A stretch of DNA of 17,032 bases from JAWLFY01 sp964462125 (GTDB lineage Bacteria; Planctomycetota; Planctomycetia; Pirellulales; Pirellulaceae). Shown here piece by piece: positions 1-7,622 of the stretch (the stretch's first letter is position 1; every line of letters starts with the position of its first letter). The notes below the pieces were generated by a model. It was not told the origin of the DNA. It saw only the letters and a list, made by a program, of their open reading frames with translations, and made no database searches. The position numbers and the translations under genes were made by a program. The DNA is taken from the NCBI GenBank assembly GCA_964462125.1, contig CAYWXT010000109.1, positions 1-17,032 of the forward strand, given 5' to 3'.

Positions 1-775
1 CGGGATGAAAAGCGGTGAAATGAACCGGTACCTCTGGCCCCACCTCCCGCAATACCCAGTCGCACATCCGCTTGATCTCGTCGGGTTCGTCGTTGGCATC
101 GGGAATCACCAGGTTCGTTAATTCCACCCAACAATCGGTTTCGTTGCACGCGTAACGCACGGTGTCGAGTACCGGATCGAGATGCGCGCCGGTGATGCGA
201 TGATAAAATTGCTCGGAGAAGGCTTTCAAGTCAATGTTCGCGGCATCCATCGACGCGAAAAACTCACCCCGTGCCTCCGGCGTGATATAGCCTGCGGTCA
301 CCGCGACCGCTTTCAGTCCTGATTCGTGGCATGCCCGCGCCGTATCGATCGCGTACTCCGCCCAGATGACCGGGTCGTTGTAGGTGAAGGCGACACTCCG
401 GCAGCCCGACGTCGCAGCCGCCTGAGCAATCGACTCCGGCTCGGCGCGGTCGCTCAGCCGCGCCACCTCGCGGCTCTTGGAAATGTCCCAGTTTTGGCAA
501 AACTTGCAGCCCAGGTTGCAACCCGCCGTGCCGAAACTGAGCACCGGTGTCCCGGGGAGAAAATGATTCAGCGGCTTCTTTTCGATCGGATCGATGCAGA
601 ACCCCGTACTCTTGCCGTAGGTGTCCAGCACCATCTGACCGTCGACGTTCTTCCGCACAAAGCAGAAGCCTCGGTCACCCGATTTCAACCGGCAAGCCCG
701 CGGACAGAGCTCGCACAAGATTCGTCCGTCGGCCTGCTCGGTGAACCAGCGGCCAGGATGCGATGCAGTGGTCAT
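1..775 (-). CDS. amrS: AmmeMemoRadiSam-system radical SAM enzyme (partial, 3' end outside window)
   Basis: Reading the minus strand from ATG at 775 gives 258 uninterrupted codons up to the left edge, so the C-terminal part (roughly a quarter of a usual 340-350 aa protein) is missing. Residues 20-28 read LCELCPRAC, followed by a further Cys at 38; this Cys-rich N-terminus is typical of the AmrS group. Residues 86-93 read CNLGCKFC, the CxxxCxxC triad that binds the SAM-cleaving 4Fe-4S cluster, followed by QNW. Further on there are FTYNDP and DLKAF segments, as in PflA-like radical SAM activases. The family is named for genomic association with AMMECR1 and Memo proteins; neither partner is inside the window and the substrate is not established. 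No good Shine-Dalgarno precedes the ATG, but the protein is collinear with the family from about residue 10. Family assignment is strong; function is inferred only. Confidence 0.9.
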   Translation of the reverse strand, partial: MTTASHPGRWFTEQADGRILCELCPRACRLKSGDRGFCFVRKNVDGQMVLDTYGKSTGFCIDPIEKKPLNHFLPGTPVLSFGTAGCNLGCKFCQNWDISKSREVARLSDRAEPESIAQAAATSGCRSVAFTYNDPVIWAEYAIDTARACHESGLKAVAVTAGYITPEARGEFFASMDAANIDLKAFSEQFYHRITGAHLDPVLDTVRYACNETDCWVELTNLVIPDANDEPDEIKRMCDWVLREVGPEVPVHFTAFHP

Positions 776-837
776 GTGAATGAATAGGACGATGGCCCTT
801 CAAGGCCGCCGTGTTGTTGGTTGGTGTCCAGAACCGG

Positions 838-864
838 TTTCACGATAAGCTGATTTCACGATAA
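838..864. repeat. 11-bp tandem direct repeat upstream of amrS
   Basis: The 11-mer TTTCACGATAA occurs at 838-848 and again at 854-864, so the copies are spaced 16 bp start to start. Read on the minus strand (TTATCGTGAAA twice), they lie about 63-90 bp upstream of the amrS start, where a promoter or operator would be expected. Function is inferred from position only. Confidence 0.5.
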
Positions 865-882
865 CCGATGCGACAAGAACCA

Positions 883-911
883 CAGGGGCCCAAGAACCGA
901 TGGAGCCCCTG
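883..911 (-). terminator. Hairpin between the DUF4404 gene and amrS, possible terminator
   Basis: Arms CAGGGGC (883-889) and GCCCCTG (905-911) pair perfectly. After a one-base bulge (A904), three further pairs (890-892 with 901-903) leave an 8-nt loop. It lies 61 bp beyond the DUF4404 stop in the direction of transcription. There is no clean U-tract after it, so it could instead be an attenuator or a transcript-end stabiliser. Confidence 0.35.
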
Positions 912-971
912 ATGCGGCGCCCGCGTGTGGGAAATTCAAGACCGGCCCAGCGACACCGCCCACACGGACCG

Positions 972-1232
972 TCAGAACCCCATCTGCTGCAGCATGTCCG
1001 CGATCCGCCCCAGGGTATTGGTCAGCTGCGGGTGAGACTCCTCGAAATGTCTTGCCGAGTCGGAAATCCGATTGCTGAGAACCTCCGACTCGTCGCTTTG
1101 ACTTTCCAGCGCCGTTTGGATTTCCGCCATCGTCCCCCGCAGCCGCTCGACCTCGTCGGGGTCAAGATGCTCCGCGTCGCTGAGCTCTTGATGGACGACC
1201 TCGAGGGCGTGAACCAGATCTTCGTGGGTCAT
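972..1232 (-). CDS. DUF4404 family protein (86 aa)
   Basis: Small acidic, helical protein of 86 aa. It opens MTHEDLVHALEVVHQEL and ends HPQLTNTLGRIADMLQQMGF, matching the DUF4404 pattern of an N-terminal helix with HxEL and a C-terminal HPxL..xxRIAdxLxxMG motif. The reading frame is open further upstream, but the ATG at 1232 is preceded by GGAAGGA at good spacing and starts one base after the TGA of the upstream dehydrogenase gene (1234-1236), so translational coupling is likely. No signal peptide, membrane segment or cysteine is present. The family has no established biochemical function; members are short, probably helical cytosolic proteins. As the last gene of the sugar operon it may simply be co-transcribed. 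Family call is good; role unknown. Confidence 0.85.
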   Translation of the reverse strand: MTHEDLVHALEVVHQELSDAEHLDPDEVERLRGTMAEIQTALESQSDESEVLSNRISDSARHFEESHPQLTNTLGRIADMLQQMGF

Positions 1233-1233
1233 C

Positions 1234-2364
1234 TCAGACGTCCTTCCAAGCACGATCATCGGCGCTGGCGAGGACCGCGTCACACACCTTTTGCGTCTCC
1301 AACGCATCCCGGAAACTGGGGTGCATCGGCTCACCCGTTTCCAGGGATTTCAAAAAGTCGGCGACTTGGTGGATGAAGGTGTGTTCATAGCCGATATTCA
1401 ATCCCGGCACCCACCAGTGCCCCATGTAGGGCATGTCGCCGTCGGAGACGTGCACGCTTCGCCAGCCGCGGACGATGGAATCATCGCGGTGATCGAAATA
1501 CTCCAGCCGTTGCAGGTCGTGCAGGTCCCAGCGGATCGAGGCATGCTCACCGTTGATCTCGAAGGTGTAGAGCGCCTTGTGGCCGCGGGCGTAGCGGGTC
1601 GATTCGAACAGGCCGAGCGAGTTGTTGGCAAAGTGACAGAGAAATGTGCAGGCGTCATCAATCGTCACTGGCTGCTTCTGGCCCGTCTCAGCATGCACCC
1701 GTTCCTTGACGAATGTCTCGGTCATCGCAGAGACATCGCGGATGCTGCCGTTGAGCCAGATCGCCGTGTCGATGCAGTGGGCTAGCAAGTCCCCGGTCAC
1801 ACCGCTGCCGGCCGCCTCGGCATCGAGCCGCCATGTCGCGGCGCCCCCTTGAGGCACCTCCGCATTGATGGTCCAGTCCTGCAGGAAGTTGGAGCGGAAG
1901 TGAAAGATCCGCCCCAGCCGGCCTTCATCGATCAACTGCTTGGCGAGCGTCACGGCGGGGACACGGCGGTAGTTGTACCAGACCATGTTGGCGACCCCCG
2001 CCTTCTCAACCGCCTGGCACATCACCTCCGCCCCCGCCTGGTCCATCGCGAGCGGCTTCTCGCACAGCACCATCTTGCCCGCTTCGGCCGCAGCGACCGC
2101 GATCTCCTGGTGCAGGTTGTTGGGCGTGCAAATGTCAACCGCATCGATGTCATCGCGGCGGATCAACGCCTTCCAATCGGTCTCGACCGACTCATAGCCC
2201 CAGGTATCGGCGAACTGCTGGACCTTCTCCCGGTTGCGGGCGCAAATCGCCTTCAAAACCGGATGGTACTGGGAGGAAAAGAAATGATTGGTTTGGCAGT
2301 AGGCGTTGGAATGCGTGCGGCCCATGAAGCCGTAGCCGATCATGCCGATGTTCAGTGGTTTCAC
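1234..2364 (-). CDS. Gfo/Idh/MocA family NAD(P)-dependent oxidoreductase
   Basis: A 376-aa protein of normal family length. Residues 7-15 hold the Rossmann dinucleotide-binding turn (GYGFMG at 10-15). Residues 102-104 are the EKP motif, whose Lys103 is the usual catalytic or substrate lysine. Residues 191-201 (GDLLAHCIDTA) carry the conserved G-D...H...D substrate-site motif, with His196 and Asp199. A run NYRRVPAV near residue 131 places it in the inositol/levoglucosan-dehydrogenase-like part of the family. GTG at 2364 is chosen as start because homology begins with the first beta strand immediately after it; the next ATG would delete that strand. There is no clear Shine-Dalgarno and the leader is pyrimidine-rich. 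The likely reaction is oxidation of a sugar or cyclitol hydroxyl. It sits 64 bp downstream of the TIM-barrel gene and 1 bp before the DUF4404 gene. Substrate unknown. Confidence 0.93.
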   Translation of the reverse strand: MKPLNIGMIGYGFMGRTHSNAYCQTNHFFSSQYHPVLKAICARNREKVQQFADTWGYESVETDWKALIRRDDIDAVDICTPNNLHQEIAVAAAEAGKMVLCEKPLAMDQAGAEVMCQAVEKAGVANMVWYNYRRVPAVTLAKQLIDEGRLGRIFHFRSNFLQDWTINAEVPQGGAATWRLDAEAAGSGVTGDLLAHCIDTAIWLNGSIRDVSAMTETFVKERVHAETGQKQPVTIDDACTFLCHFANNSLGLFESTRYARGHKALYTFEINGEHASIRWDLHDLQRLEYFDHRDDSIVRGWRSVHVSDGDMPYMGHWWVPGLNIGYEHTFIHQVADFLKSLETGEPMHPSFRDALETQKVCDAVLASADDRAWKDV

Positions 2365-2428
2365 GTCGCTGCTCTGGGGAACGGGGGAATCGGAAAGGGG
2401 GAACGGAGTCGTGACGGCTTGGAACGGA

Positions 2429-3496
2429 TCACACCGGTGCCGGCTCCTTCCAGCCGTGGGCATCCTGGACCGCCAGCATCGCGGCGAGGATCTTGTTCCA
2501 GGTCTCGCCGCGGTGCATGACTTCGTTGGGGAACATGCAGCCGTCCCAGCAGATGTGCCGGCAATTTTGCAGCACGTCGCCATGTTCATCGCGGAGCCAA
2601 TAGCCGGCGTCGTGGGCGATGTCGAGCTTGCCGTTGGGATCGTCCGGCAGGCAGTGGCGCCCCGTCTTGTCATGGCTGCCGGTGCCATGCACCGTGGCGT
2701 CGTTCTGGGCCACATGGAAGTCGATCGTCCAGGGCCGCAGGGCGTGCGTCAGCTCCTTCAATGCTGCGTTCTTTTTCTCGACGTCGTCCCAGGCAAAATC
2801 TTGAGGCAGGATCGCATCTTCGGGAGCATTGTAGCCGAGCAGGTATAACAGGGTGTGGGCCATATCGGCTTGGAATCCAAGCCGCTCAGGGTGCCCCACG
2901 CGTTCGAGCAAGTCGACCATCTTCCTCCAGCTGTGCATGCCGCCCCAGCAGATTTCCCCTTCCGCGGCCAGCCGCTCGTCGTACTCCTCGGCAATGTCAC
3001 AAGCCGCTTTGAACGTATCCGCGATCTTCGACTGGCTCCCCTCCGGATCCTTGACCCACTCGGACGGCGCCATGGCACTGTCGATCCGGACGACACCATA
3101 CGGCCGTACGCCGAGCTCGCGGAACCGCTTGGCGATCGTGCACCCCTTGCGGACCTGGGTCAGAAATGCCTCCACCTCGTCGGTGTCTCCCCCGGCACTG
3201 CCACCGCCGGTCGGGGGCCAGACCGGCGCGACGACGCTGCCGATGACCAGCCCGCGGTCCTTGACCTTCTCCGCCACCAACTCCAACTCGGCATCGCTCG
3301 CGTCGATCGAGACGTGCGGATCGAAGAGAAAGATGTCGACCCCGTCGAACCGGCGGCCATCGACCTCCGCGGCCGCGGTCAAATCGAGCATCGTCTCCAA
3401 CTCAATGCAGGGATCGTTGCCCTCGCCTCCCTTGCCGACCACGCCCGGCCAGGCTGCGTTGTGAAGCTTCGGGAAATTGTTGGGATGATCAGCCAT
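2429..3496 (-). CDS. Sugar phosphate isomerase/epimerase, TIM barrel (AP endonuclease 2 superfamily)
   Basis: A 355-aa cytosolic protein without signal peptide. Its barrel motifs are those of the xylose-isomerase-like/IolE-IolI superfamily: a Glu-containing strand (AEGEICWGG), an Asp/His strand (GFQADMAHT), a DFHVAQND strand and a late acidic strand, which together normally form the divalent-metal site. Compared with typical 270-300 aa members it is long, with extra sequence between the last strands that contains several His, Asp and Cys residues (for example HICWDGC). The start at 3496 is preceded by TAAGGA at correct spacing. The gene is second in the operon, between the cupin and the dehydrogenase, which fits a role in isomerising, epimerising or eliminating the keto-sugar made by the latter. 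The exact reaction cannot be assigned from sequence. Confidence 0.9.
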   Translation of the reverse strand: MADHPNNFPKLHNAAWPGVVGKGGEGNDPCIELETMLDLTAAAEVDGRRFDGVDIFLFDPHVSIDASDAELELVAEKVKDRGLVIGSVVAPVWPPTGGGSAGGDTDEVEAFLTQVRKGCTIAKRFRELGVRPYGVVRIDSAMAPSEWVKDPEGSQSKIADTFKAACDIAEEYDERLAAEGEICWGGMHSWRKMVDLLERVGHPERLGFQADMAHTLLYLLGYNAPEDAILPQDFAWDDVEKKNAALKELTHALRPWTIDFHVAQNDATVHGTGSHDKTGRHCLPDDPNGKLDIAHDAGYWLRDEHGDVLQNCRHICWDGCMFPNEVMHRGETWNKILAAMLAVQDAHGWKEPAPV

Positions 3497-3562
3497 GTCG
3501 GTGTCCTTACGGGGGGCGGTGAAGGGGTTGGGTCGGTTGCAGTGTGGACGAGGTTTCGAGGA

Positions 3563-4813
3563 TTAGCTACCGGCTTGGGGGAGGTTGGAATGGGTGTTGG
3601 GGCCGAAGTAGCGGAGCCCGACCAGAGGTTCGGTCCCCCGGTTTTCAATCTCCACGCCGCCGGTTGCAGCCAACTGCGAGATGAACACCTCGTCGGATGT
3701 ATTCTCGCCGAAGCGGATCATGGCGGGGGTTTGCAGATCGAGGCTCCCCATTCGCCCGCGACCCTGGACGGTGATCCAACTGCTCGCCCCAGGGTCTTGA
3801 AGGGTGCACTTCGCCCCCGGCTGAACCGTCAACTCCTTGGCGCTGAACAATTGCTCGCCGTCGACAGTGCCATAGACGATCCACAAGTCCTCGTACCCAT
3901 CGCCGCTCCGCTGCTCGTCCCGGATCGGTTCCAGGTAGTTGCTCTGTTTGAAATGGGTGTCGACGTTCTTGTCCCAATCGAGTTGGCCGACGATGAAGTC
4001 CAGGTCCTGGTGTTTCTCCTCCGGCATGTCCTTGACCAGCAGCGACCAGGGGACGTAGCGGCCTTCGACGATCGATTGGAACATCCCGAAGACGTCACTG
4101 CCCCATTGGGGCTCGTAGGTGCAGAGGGAGCCGGGGGCGTGCAGGACCCCGGGAGGAATCAACCAGCCGCTGCCCCGCTTGAGCCGGTAGGCGCGGCTCA
4201 GGTCGAGGATCCCATTGTCCCCTTCGTTCCAGTTTTCTAAACAGCGGCGGATGTCGGCCTTCTCCGTCCCCGGCTCCAGCCCCATGAAGGTGTAGGCGAA
4301 GTTGTTGTCGACGTTGTTCAACTGCGGCGGAAAGTAATAACTCTCCGGCTTCCCCTCCTGGCCGACCAACTTCGCGTCCTCGAAGCTCTGGTGCATGTGG
4401 TGGGGGATCGGCCCCATGTTGTCAAAAAATTTCGAGTAGACGGGCCAGCGTCCGAATTTCGAGAAAATGCTTTCTCCGACCAGGTCGTTGCCGCGTTCCT
4501 CGACGGCGTCGCGGAGCAAAAACTTGCGGCCCTCGAACAGGCAGAAACTGAGCCCCTCGTGCCAGACCCGACCCTCGTTGGCCGCTTCGGTCGTACTGCC
4601 GAACCAGCGTTCATCGATCCCTCCGCGGTCGGCGCCAAAGCGGTAATAGTCCCCCGGATGCAGCTTGATTCGCCGCCCCGGGTGCAGAAACGAGCGGGGA
4701 ACCCACGTCGGGGTCAACCGCAGCAGTCCGCCGCCGGCATCGAGTGCCGAATCGAGGATCCCCGCGACACTTTCCCCCCGAACCAACCCGCTGTCCAACG
4801 TCACGCTGCTCAT
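3563..4813 (-). CDS. Cupin-fold, type I phosphomannose-isomerase-like protein
   Basis: A 416-aa protein with metal-binding features of the type I mannose-6-phosphate isomerase/cupin fold. PIPHHMHQ near residues 135-142 gives the HxH pair (139 and 141). KPESYY near 156-160 gives the Glu, and IPPGVLHAPG near 219-228 gives the last His (225). It lacks the standard ManA N-terminal sequence, so it is more likely an isomerase of another sugar than housekeeping ManA. It is the first gene of the minus-strand operon; the next gene starts 66 bp downstream. ATG at 4813 is the natural start, with no strong Shine-Dalgarno, and it faces the divergent DUF4432 gene across 213 bp. An inverted repeat lies 34 bp upstream of the start. 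No signal peptide is present, so the protein is probably cytosolic. The cupin assignment is firm; the substrate is unknown. Confidence 0.85.
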   Translation of the reverse strand: MSSVTLDSGLVRGESVAGILDSALDAGGGLLRLTPTWVPRSFLHPGRRIKLHPGDYYRFGADRGGIDERWFGSTTEAANEGRVWHEGLSFCLFEGRKFLLRDAVEERGNDLVGESIFSKFGRWPVYSKFFDNMGPIPHHMHQSFEDAKLVGQEGKPESYYFPPQLNNVDNNFAYTFMGLEPGTEKADIRRCLENWNEGDNGILDLSRAYRLKRGSGWLIPPGVLHAPGSLCTYEPQWGSDVFGMFQSIVEGRYVPWSLLVKDMPEEKHQDLDFIVGQLDWDKNVDTHFKQSNYLEPIRDEQRSGDGYEDLWIVYGTVDGEQLFSAKELTVQPGAKCTLQDPGASSWITVQGRGRMGSLDLQTPAMIRFGENTSDEVFISQLAATGGVEIENRGTEPLVGLRYFGPNTHSNLPQAGS

Positions 4814-4847
4814 GGAAGTTCAACCGAATACCTGGGACCGATGTGGC

Positions 4848-4867
4848 GGAATCCTCCCCGGGATTCC
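4848..4867. promoter_or_regulatory. Inverted repeat in the divergent promoter region, possible operator
   Basis: GGAATCC (4848-4854) and GGATTCC (4861-4867) are perfect 7-bp inverted arms around a 6-bp spacer. The dyad lies in the 213-bp region between the divergent cupin (start 4813) and DUF4432 (start 5027) genes, closest to the cupin start. Position and symmetry suit a dimeric regulator site; no regulator gene is present in the window. Confidence 0.4.
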
Positions 4868-5026
4868 CGACTGGATGTTTTATTGATTGGCCGCACGGGT
4901 TACAAGAACGCCACAATCGAGATGGACTGGCGACCAGAACCCATGCCGACGGTCCGGATCTCGTTTTCGAGCCCAATCTCGGGACTGCCCCCCCGAAATG
5001 CACCCCGTTCGCACCGGGAGACTCCG

Positions 5027-6220
5027 ATGCCCAACGATGACCACGCCTACACCCGCTCCGATTTCCGCCCCGGCTCCGACGACTTCGCCCCGCAAATCCA
5101 CTGGGACCATGACTCGTCACTGACCTCGGTGATCGAAACGGCCGAGGGGAAATGTCGCACCCGCCACGGCCGCTTCGTCGGTGGCGGCGCCGAGGGCGTC
5201 GAGGTGGTTGAAGTCGACACCGGGGCCGTTCGGGTGACCATCCTTCCCGGACGCGGTATGTCGATTTGGAAGATTCAGGCTGGCGAGATCCGCTTCGGCT
5301 GGGATTCACCCGTCGCCGGACCGGTCCACCCGTCGCGGGTGCCACTGTTTGATCCCAGCGGCTTGGGCTGGCTCGAAGGTTTCGACGAGCTGCTAGTCCG
5401 CTGCGGGCTGGAAAGCAACGGGGCGCCCGAATTCGACGAAGCGGGCCGCCTCCAGTACCCGCTGCATGGTCGCATTGGCAACCTGGCCGCCGACCGGCTG
5501 CGGATCGAATACGACGGCGGTTCCGGAAGCGTTGATCTGGTGGGGGAACTTCGGGAAACGCGTCTGTTCTTCAAACGCCTGCGTTTGCAAACCCGGATTC
5601 GCCTGCATGCCGGACGCCCCAAGATCGAAATCCAAGATGAAGTCACCAACGAACTGTCGACCCCAGCGACGATGCAGTTGCTGTATCACATCAATCTGGG
5701 CCCGCCGGTACTCGGGGATGGCGCCGTGGTGGAAGCCCCAATCCGGGAACTCGCCCCGAAAGATAAGCACTCGGCCGCCGAGATCGATCGCTGGAATCGC
5801 TGTGGCCCACCCCAGTCGGGATACGCCGAACGGGTTTACTTCGCCGAATTGCACGCCGCGGCCGATCATCACACCACCGCGATGCTACGCTCCGCGGATG
5901 CCGATTGTGCTCTAGCGGTCCAGTTCGACACCAGCACGCTCCCCCGGTTCATCCTCTGGAAAAACACCGCTGCCGAATCGGATGGCTACGTGACCGGTTT
6001 GGAACCAGCGACGAACTACCCGAACCCCCGGAGCTTCGAGGCGAGTCAAGGTCGGGTCGTCGACCTGGCGCCGGGCGCGACCGCCACCTTCCGCCTCTCC
6101 CTGCACCCGCTGGTCGACCGCGATGCCGTTGGAACCATGTCCGCGTCGATTCGAAACCTCAGCGACGGAAACCAGCCAACGGTCCATCGCGATCCCCGTC
6201 CCGGTTGGAGCCCCGGTTAG
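5027..6220 (+). CDS. DUF4432 family protein, aldose-1-epimerase (galactose mutarotase)-like
   Basis: A 397-aa protein of the galactose-mutarotase-like superfamily. Characteristic DUF4432 segments appear in order: LPGRGMSIWKI (73-83), GWDSP (91-95), GLGWLEGFDELLVRCGL (112-128), YPLHGRIGNLAA (144-155) and a NLGPPVLGDGA strand later. The open frame extends far upstream, but the ATG at 5027 has GGGAG seven bases before it and starts just ahead of recognisable homology, so the upstream part is rejected. The family is thought to act on carbohydrates by anomeric or epimerase-type chemistry; most members are uncharacterised. It is transcribed divergently from the cupin/TIM-barrel/dehydrogenase operon, a common arrangement for genes sharing a regulator, and converges on pyrC with a 31-bp gap. 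The C-terminal tail is longer than the core needs. Family call strong, substrate unknown. Confidence 0.92.
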   Translation: MPNDDHAYTRSDFRPGSDDFAPQIHWDHDSSLTSVIETAEGKCRTRHGRFVGGGAEGVEVVEVDTGAVRVTILPGRGMSIWKIQAGEIRFGWDSPVAGPVHPSRVPLFDPSGLGWLEGFDELLVRCGLESNGAPEFDEAGRLQYPLHGRIGNLAADRLRIEYDGGSGSVDLVGELRETRLFFKRLRLQTRIRLHAGRPKIEIQDEVTNELSTPATMQLLYHINLGPPVLGDGAVVEAPIRELAPKDKHSAAEIDRWNRCGPPQSGYAERVYFAELHAAADHHTTAMLRSADADCALAVQFDTSTLPRFILWKNTAAESDGYVTGLEPATNYPNPRSFEASQGRVVDLAPGATATFRLSLHPLVDRDAVGTMSASIRNLSDGNQPTVHRDPRPGWSPG

Positions 6221-6251
6221 ACGCTCTTGTCCCGACCCTGAGCCATCGGCG

Positions 6252-7622
6252 CTAGTCCTCGCTCCTCGCGGCTGCCACGCCGATCCCGCCGAAGGTCTCC
6301 CAGTAACCGCCGCGGCTGTGATCGAAGTGAAGTTTCCCGCCGCCCCTCGTGTCATCAAAACCTTCGGCCTGACTCCAGACACGTCGGCCGGCGACCCATG
6401 TTTGCACCGGCCACCCGGTCAGCGTCTCCCCGTCCCAAGGGCTCCAGCGGGACTTGGTCTGCTGCGCGGCGTCCCGGATCGTCCGTTGCTCGGCGAGATC
6501 GACAAGCACCAAGTCGGCGTCATACCCCGCCTCGATCCGTCCCTTGCCGACAATCCCCCACACCCGAGCCGGCGCGTCACACATCCACGATGCGACCTGT
6601 TCGATCGAGCATCGACCCGCGACGACCTGGTTCAGCAGCAACGCCAGGCTGTTCTCCACCGCGGGCAACCCCGAGGGACTCTCCGGATACGGCTTCGCTT
6701 TCTCCTCCATCGTATGTGGCGCATGATCGGTCGCGATGACCTGAATCGTTCCCTCGAGCAGCGCCCGCCACAGCGCTCGATTGTCCTCGGCCGACTTGAC
6801 CGACGGGTTCATCTGGATCCGCGAACCGAGACGCTCGTAGTCATCGGTGTTGAAGAACAGGTGATGGGGACAGACTTCCGCGGTCAGGTAGGGGGCAGGA
6901 TCGGCCAGTAGCTCAAGCTCGGCGGCCGTGGAGACGTGGAGCACATGAAAGCGATGGCGATGGCGGCGGGCAAGATCTGCCGCCCGCCTGGTGGCGATCA
7001 CCGCCGCCTGGACGTCACGAATGCGCGAATGATCGGCCAATCGATTCGTCCCCGCCATGCGTTCCGCGTTGGCCCGCACCGTCGACTCGTCTTCACAATG
7101 GGCGCACAGCGGCAAGCTCGTTTCGGCAAAGATTCGCTCCAACACCGCCTGCTCGTCGACCAACAAGGTTCCGGTGCTGCTGCCGATGAAGATCTTGATT
7201 CCGGGAACGTCCCTCGCCTGTTGAAGTTCCTCCAAGTTGTCTGGGGTGGCGCCGATGTAAAAGCCGTAGTTGACCAGCGACTTCTCCGCCGCCAATGCCT
7301 CCTTGGCGCGAATGCCTTCCCGGGTGACCGCCGGAGGCACCGTGTTGGGCATCTCCAAAAACGACGTCACGCCCCCAGCGGCACAGGCCCGCGAGGCGTG
7401 GGCCAGATCCTCCTTGTGCGTCAACCCGGGCTCGCGAAAGTGAACCTGATCGTCAATCACACCCGGCATCAGATGCAGCCCGGAACAATCGATCCGCGCG
7501 TCCGCCTCGGCATGCGGCCCGGCATCGACATCCAGGATCACGCCGTCGTCGACCAGCACCGATGCGGTCCGGACCCCTTGTGGAAGGACGACACGGGCGT
7601 TTCGAAACAGGGTGCGCGTCAT
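6252..7622 (-). CDS. pyrC: Dihydroorotase, class I-like (His-to-Gln metal-ligand variant)
   Basis: A 456-aa amidohydrolase. It would catalyse the reversible cyclisation of carbamoyl-aspartate to dihydroorotate in de novo pyrimidine synthesis in the cytosol. The motifs are nearly complete: DDQVHFREPG (57-66), GGVTSFLEMPNT (83-94), GIKIFIGSS with the expected metal-bridging Lys143, AHCED with His175, HVS with His229, and ATDHAPH with Asp299. The first His of the usual DxHxHxREPG signature is Gln59; His61 and Arg63 remain. The ATG at 7622 is chosen because homology begins directly there; the upstream open frame (to 7823) is low-complexity and unlike the family. No Shine-Dalgarno is evident. It is a monocistronic-looking gene, divergent from the DUF1549 gene with a 243-bp gap that shows no convincing promoter. 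An alternative amidohydrolase such as dihydropyrimidinase is less likely given the REPG motif. Confidence 0.9.
   Translation of the reverse strand: MTRTLFRNARVVLPQGVRTASVLVDDGVILDVDAGPHAEADARIDCSGLHLMPGVIDDQVHFREPGLTHKEDLAHASRACAAGGVTSFLEMPNTVPPAVTREGIRAKEALAAEKSLVNYGFYIGATPDNLEELQQARDVPGIKIFIGSSTGTLLVDEQAVLERIFAETSLPLCAHCEDESTVRANAERMAGTNRLADHSRIRDVQAAVIATRRAADLARRHRHRFHVLHVSTAAELELLADPAPYLTAEVCPHHLFFNTDDYERLGSRIQMNPSVKSAEDNRALWRALLEGTIQVIATDHAPHTMEEKAKPYPESPSGLPAVENSLALLLNQVVAGRCSIEQVASWMCDAPARVWGIVGKGRIEAGYDADLVLVDLAEQRTIRDAAQQTKSRWSPWDGETLTGWPVQTWVAGRRVWSQAEGFDDTRGGGKLHFDHSRGGYWETFGGIGVAAARSED

Noticed and set aside
2855..4240. Long plus-strand open frame (461 codons) across the sugar operon
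   Set aside because: It is antisense to two well-supported genes, has no recognisable motifs and is Pro/Arg/Asp-rich as expected from the complementary strand of GC-rich coding DNA.
972..4813. Assignment of the operon as a myo-inositol (iol) catabolic operon
   Set aside because: A dehydrogenase, a TIM barrel and a cupin are present, but the cupin has type I PMI features instead of IolB ones, and IolC, IolD and IolA types are absent from the window.
4391..5026. Upstream extension of the DUF4432 open frame
   Set aside because: It overlaps the cupin gene antisense and the promoter region; homology and a good ribosome-binding site start at 5027.
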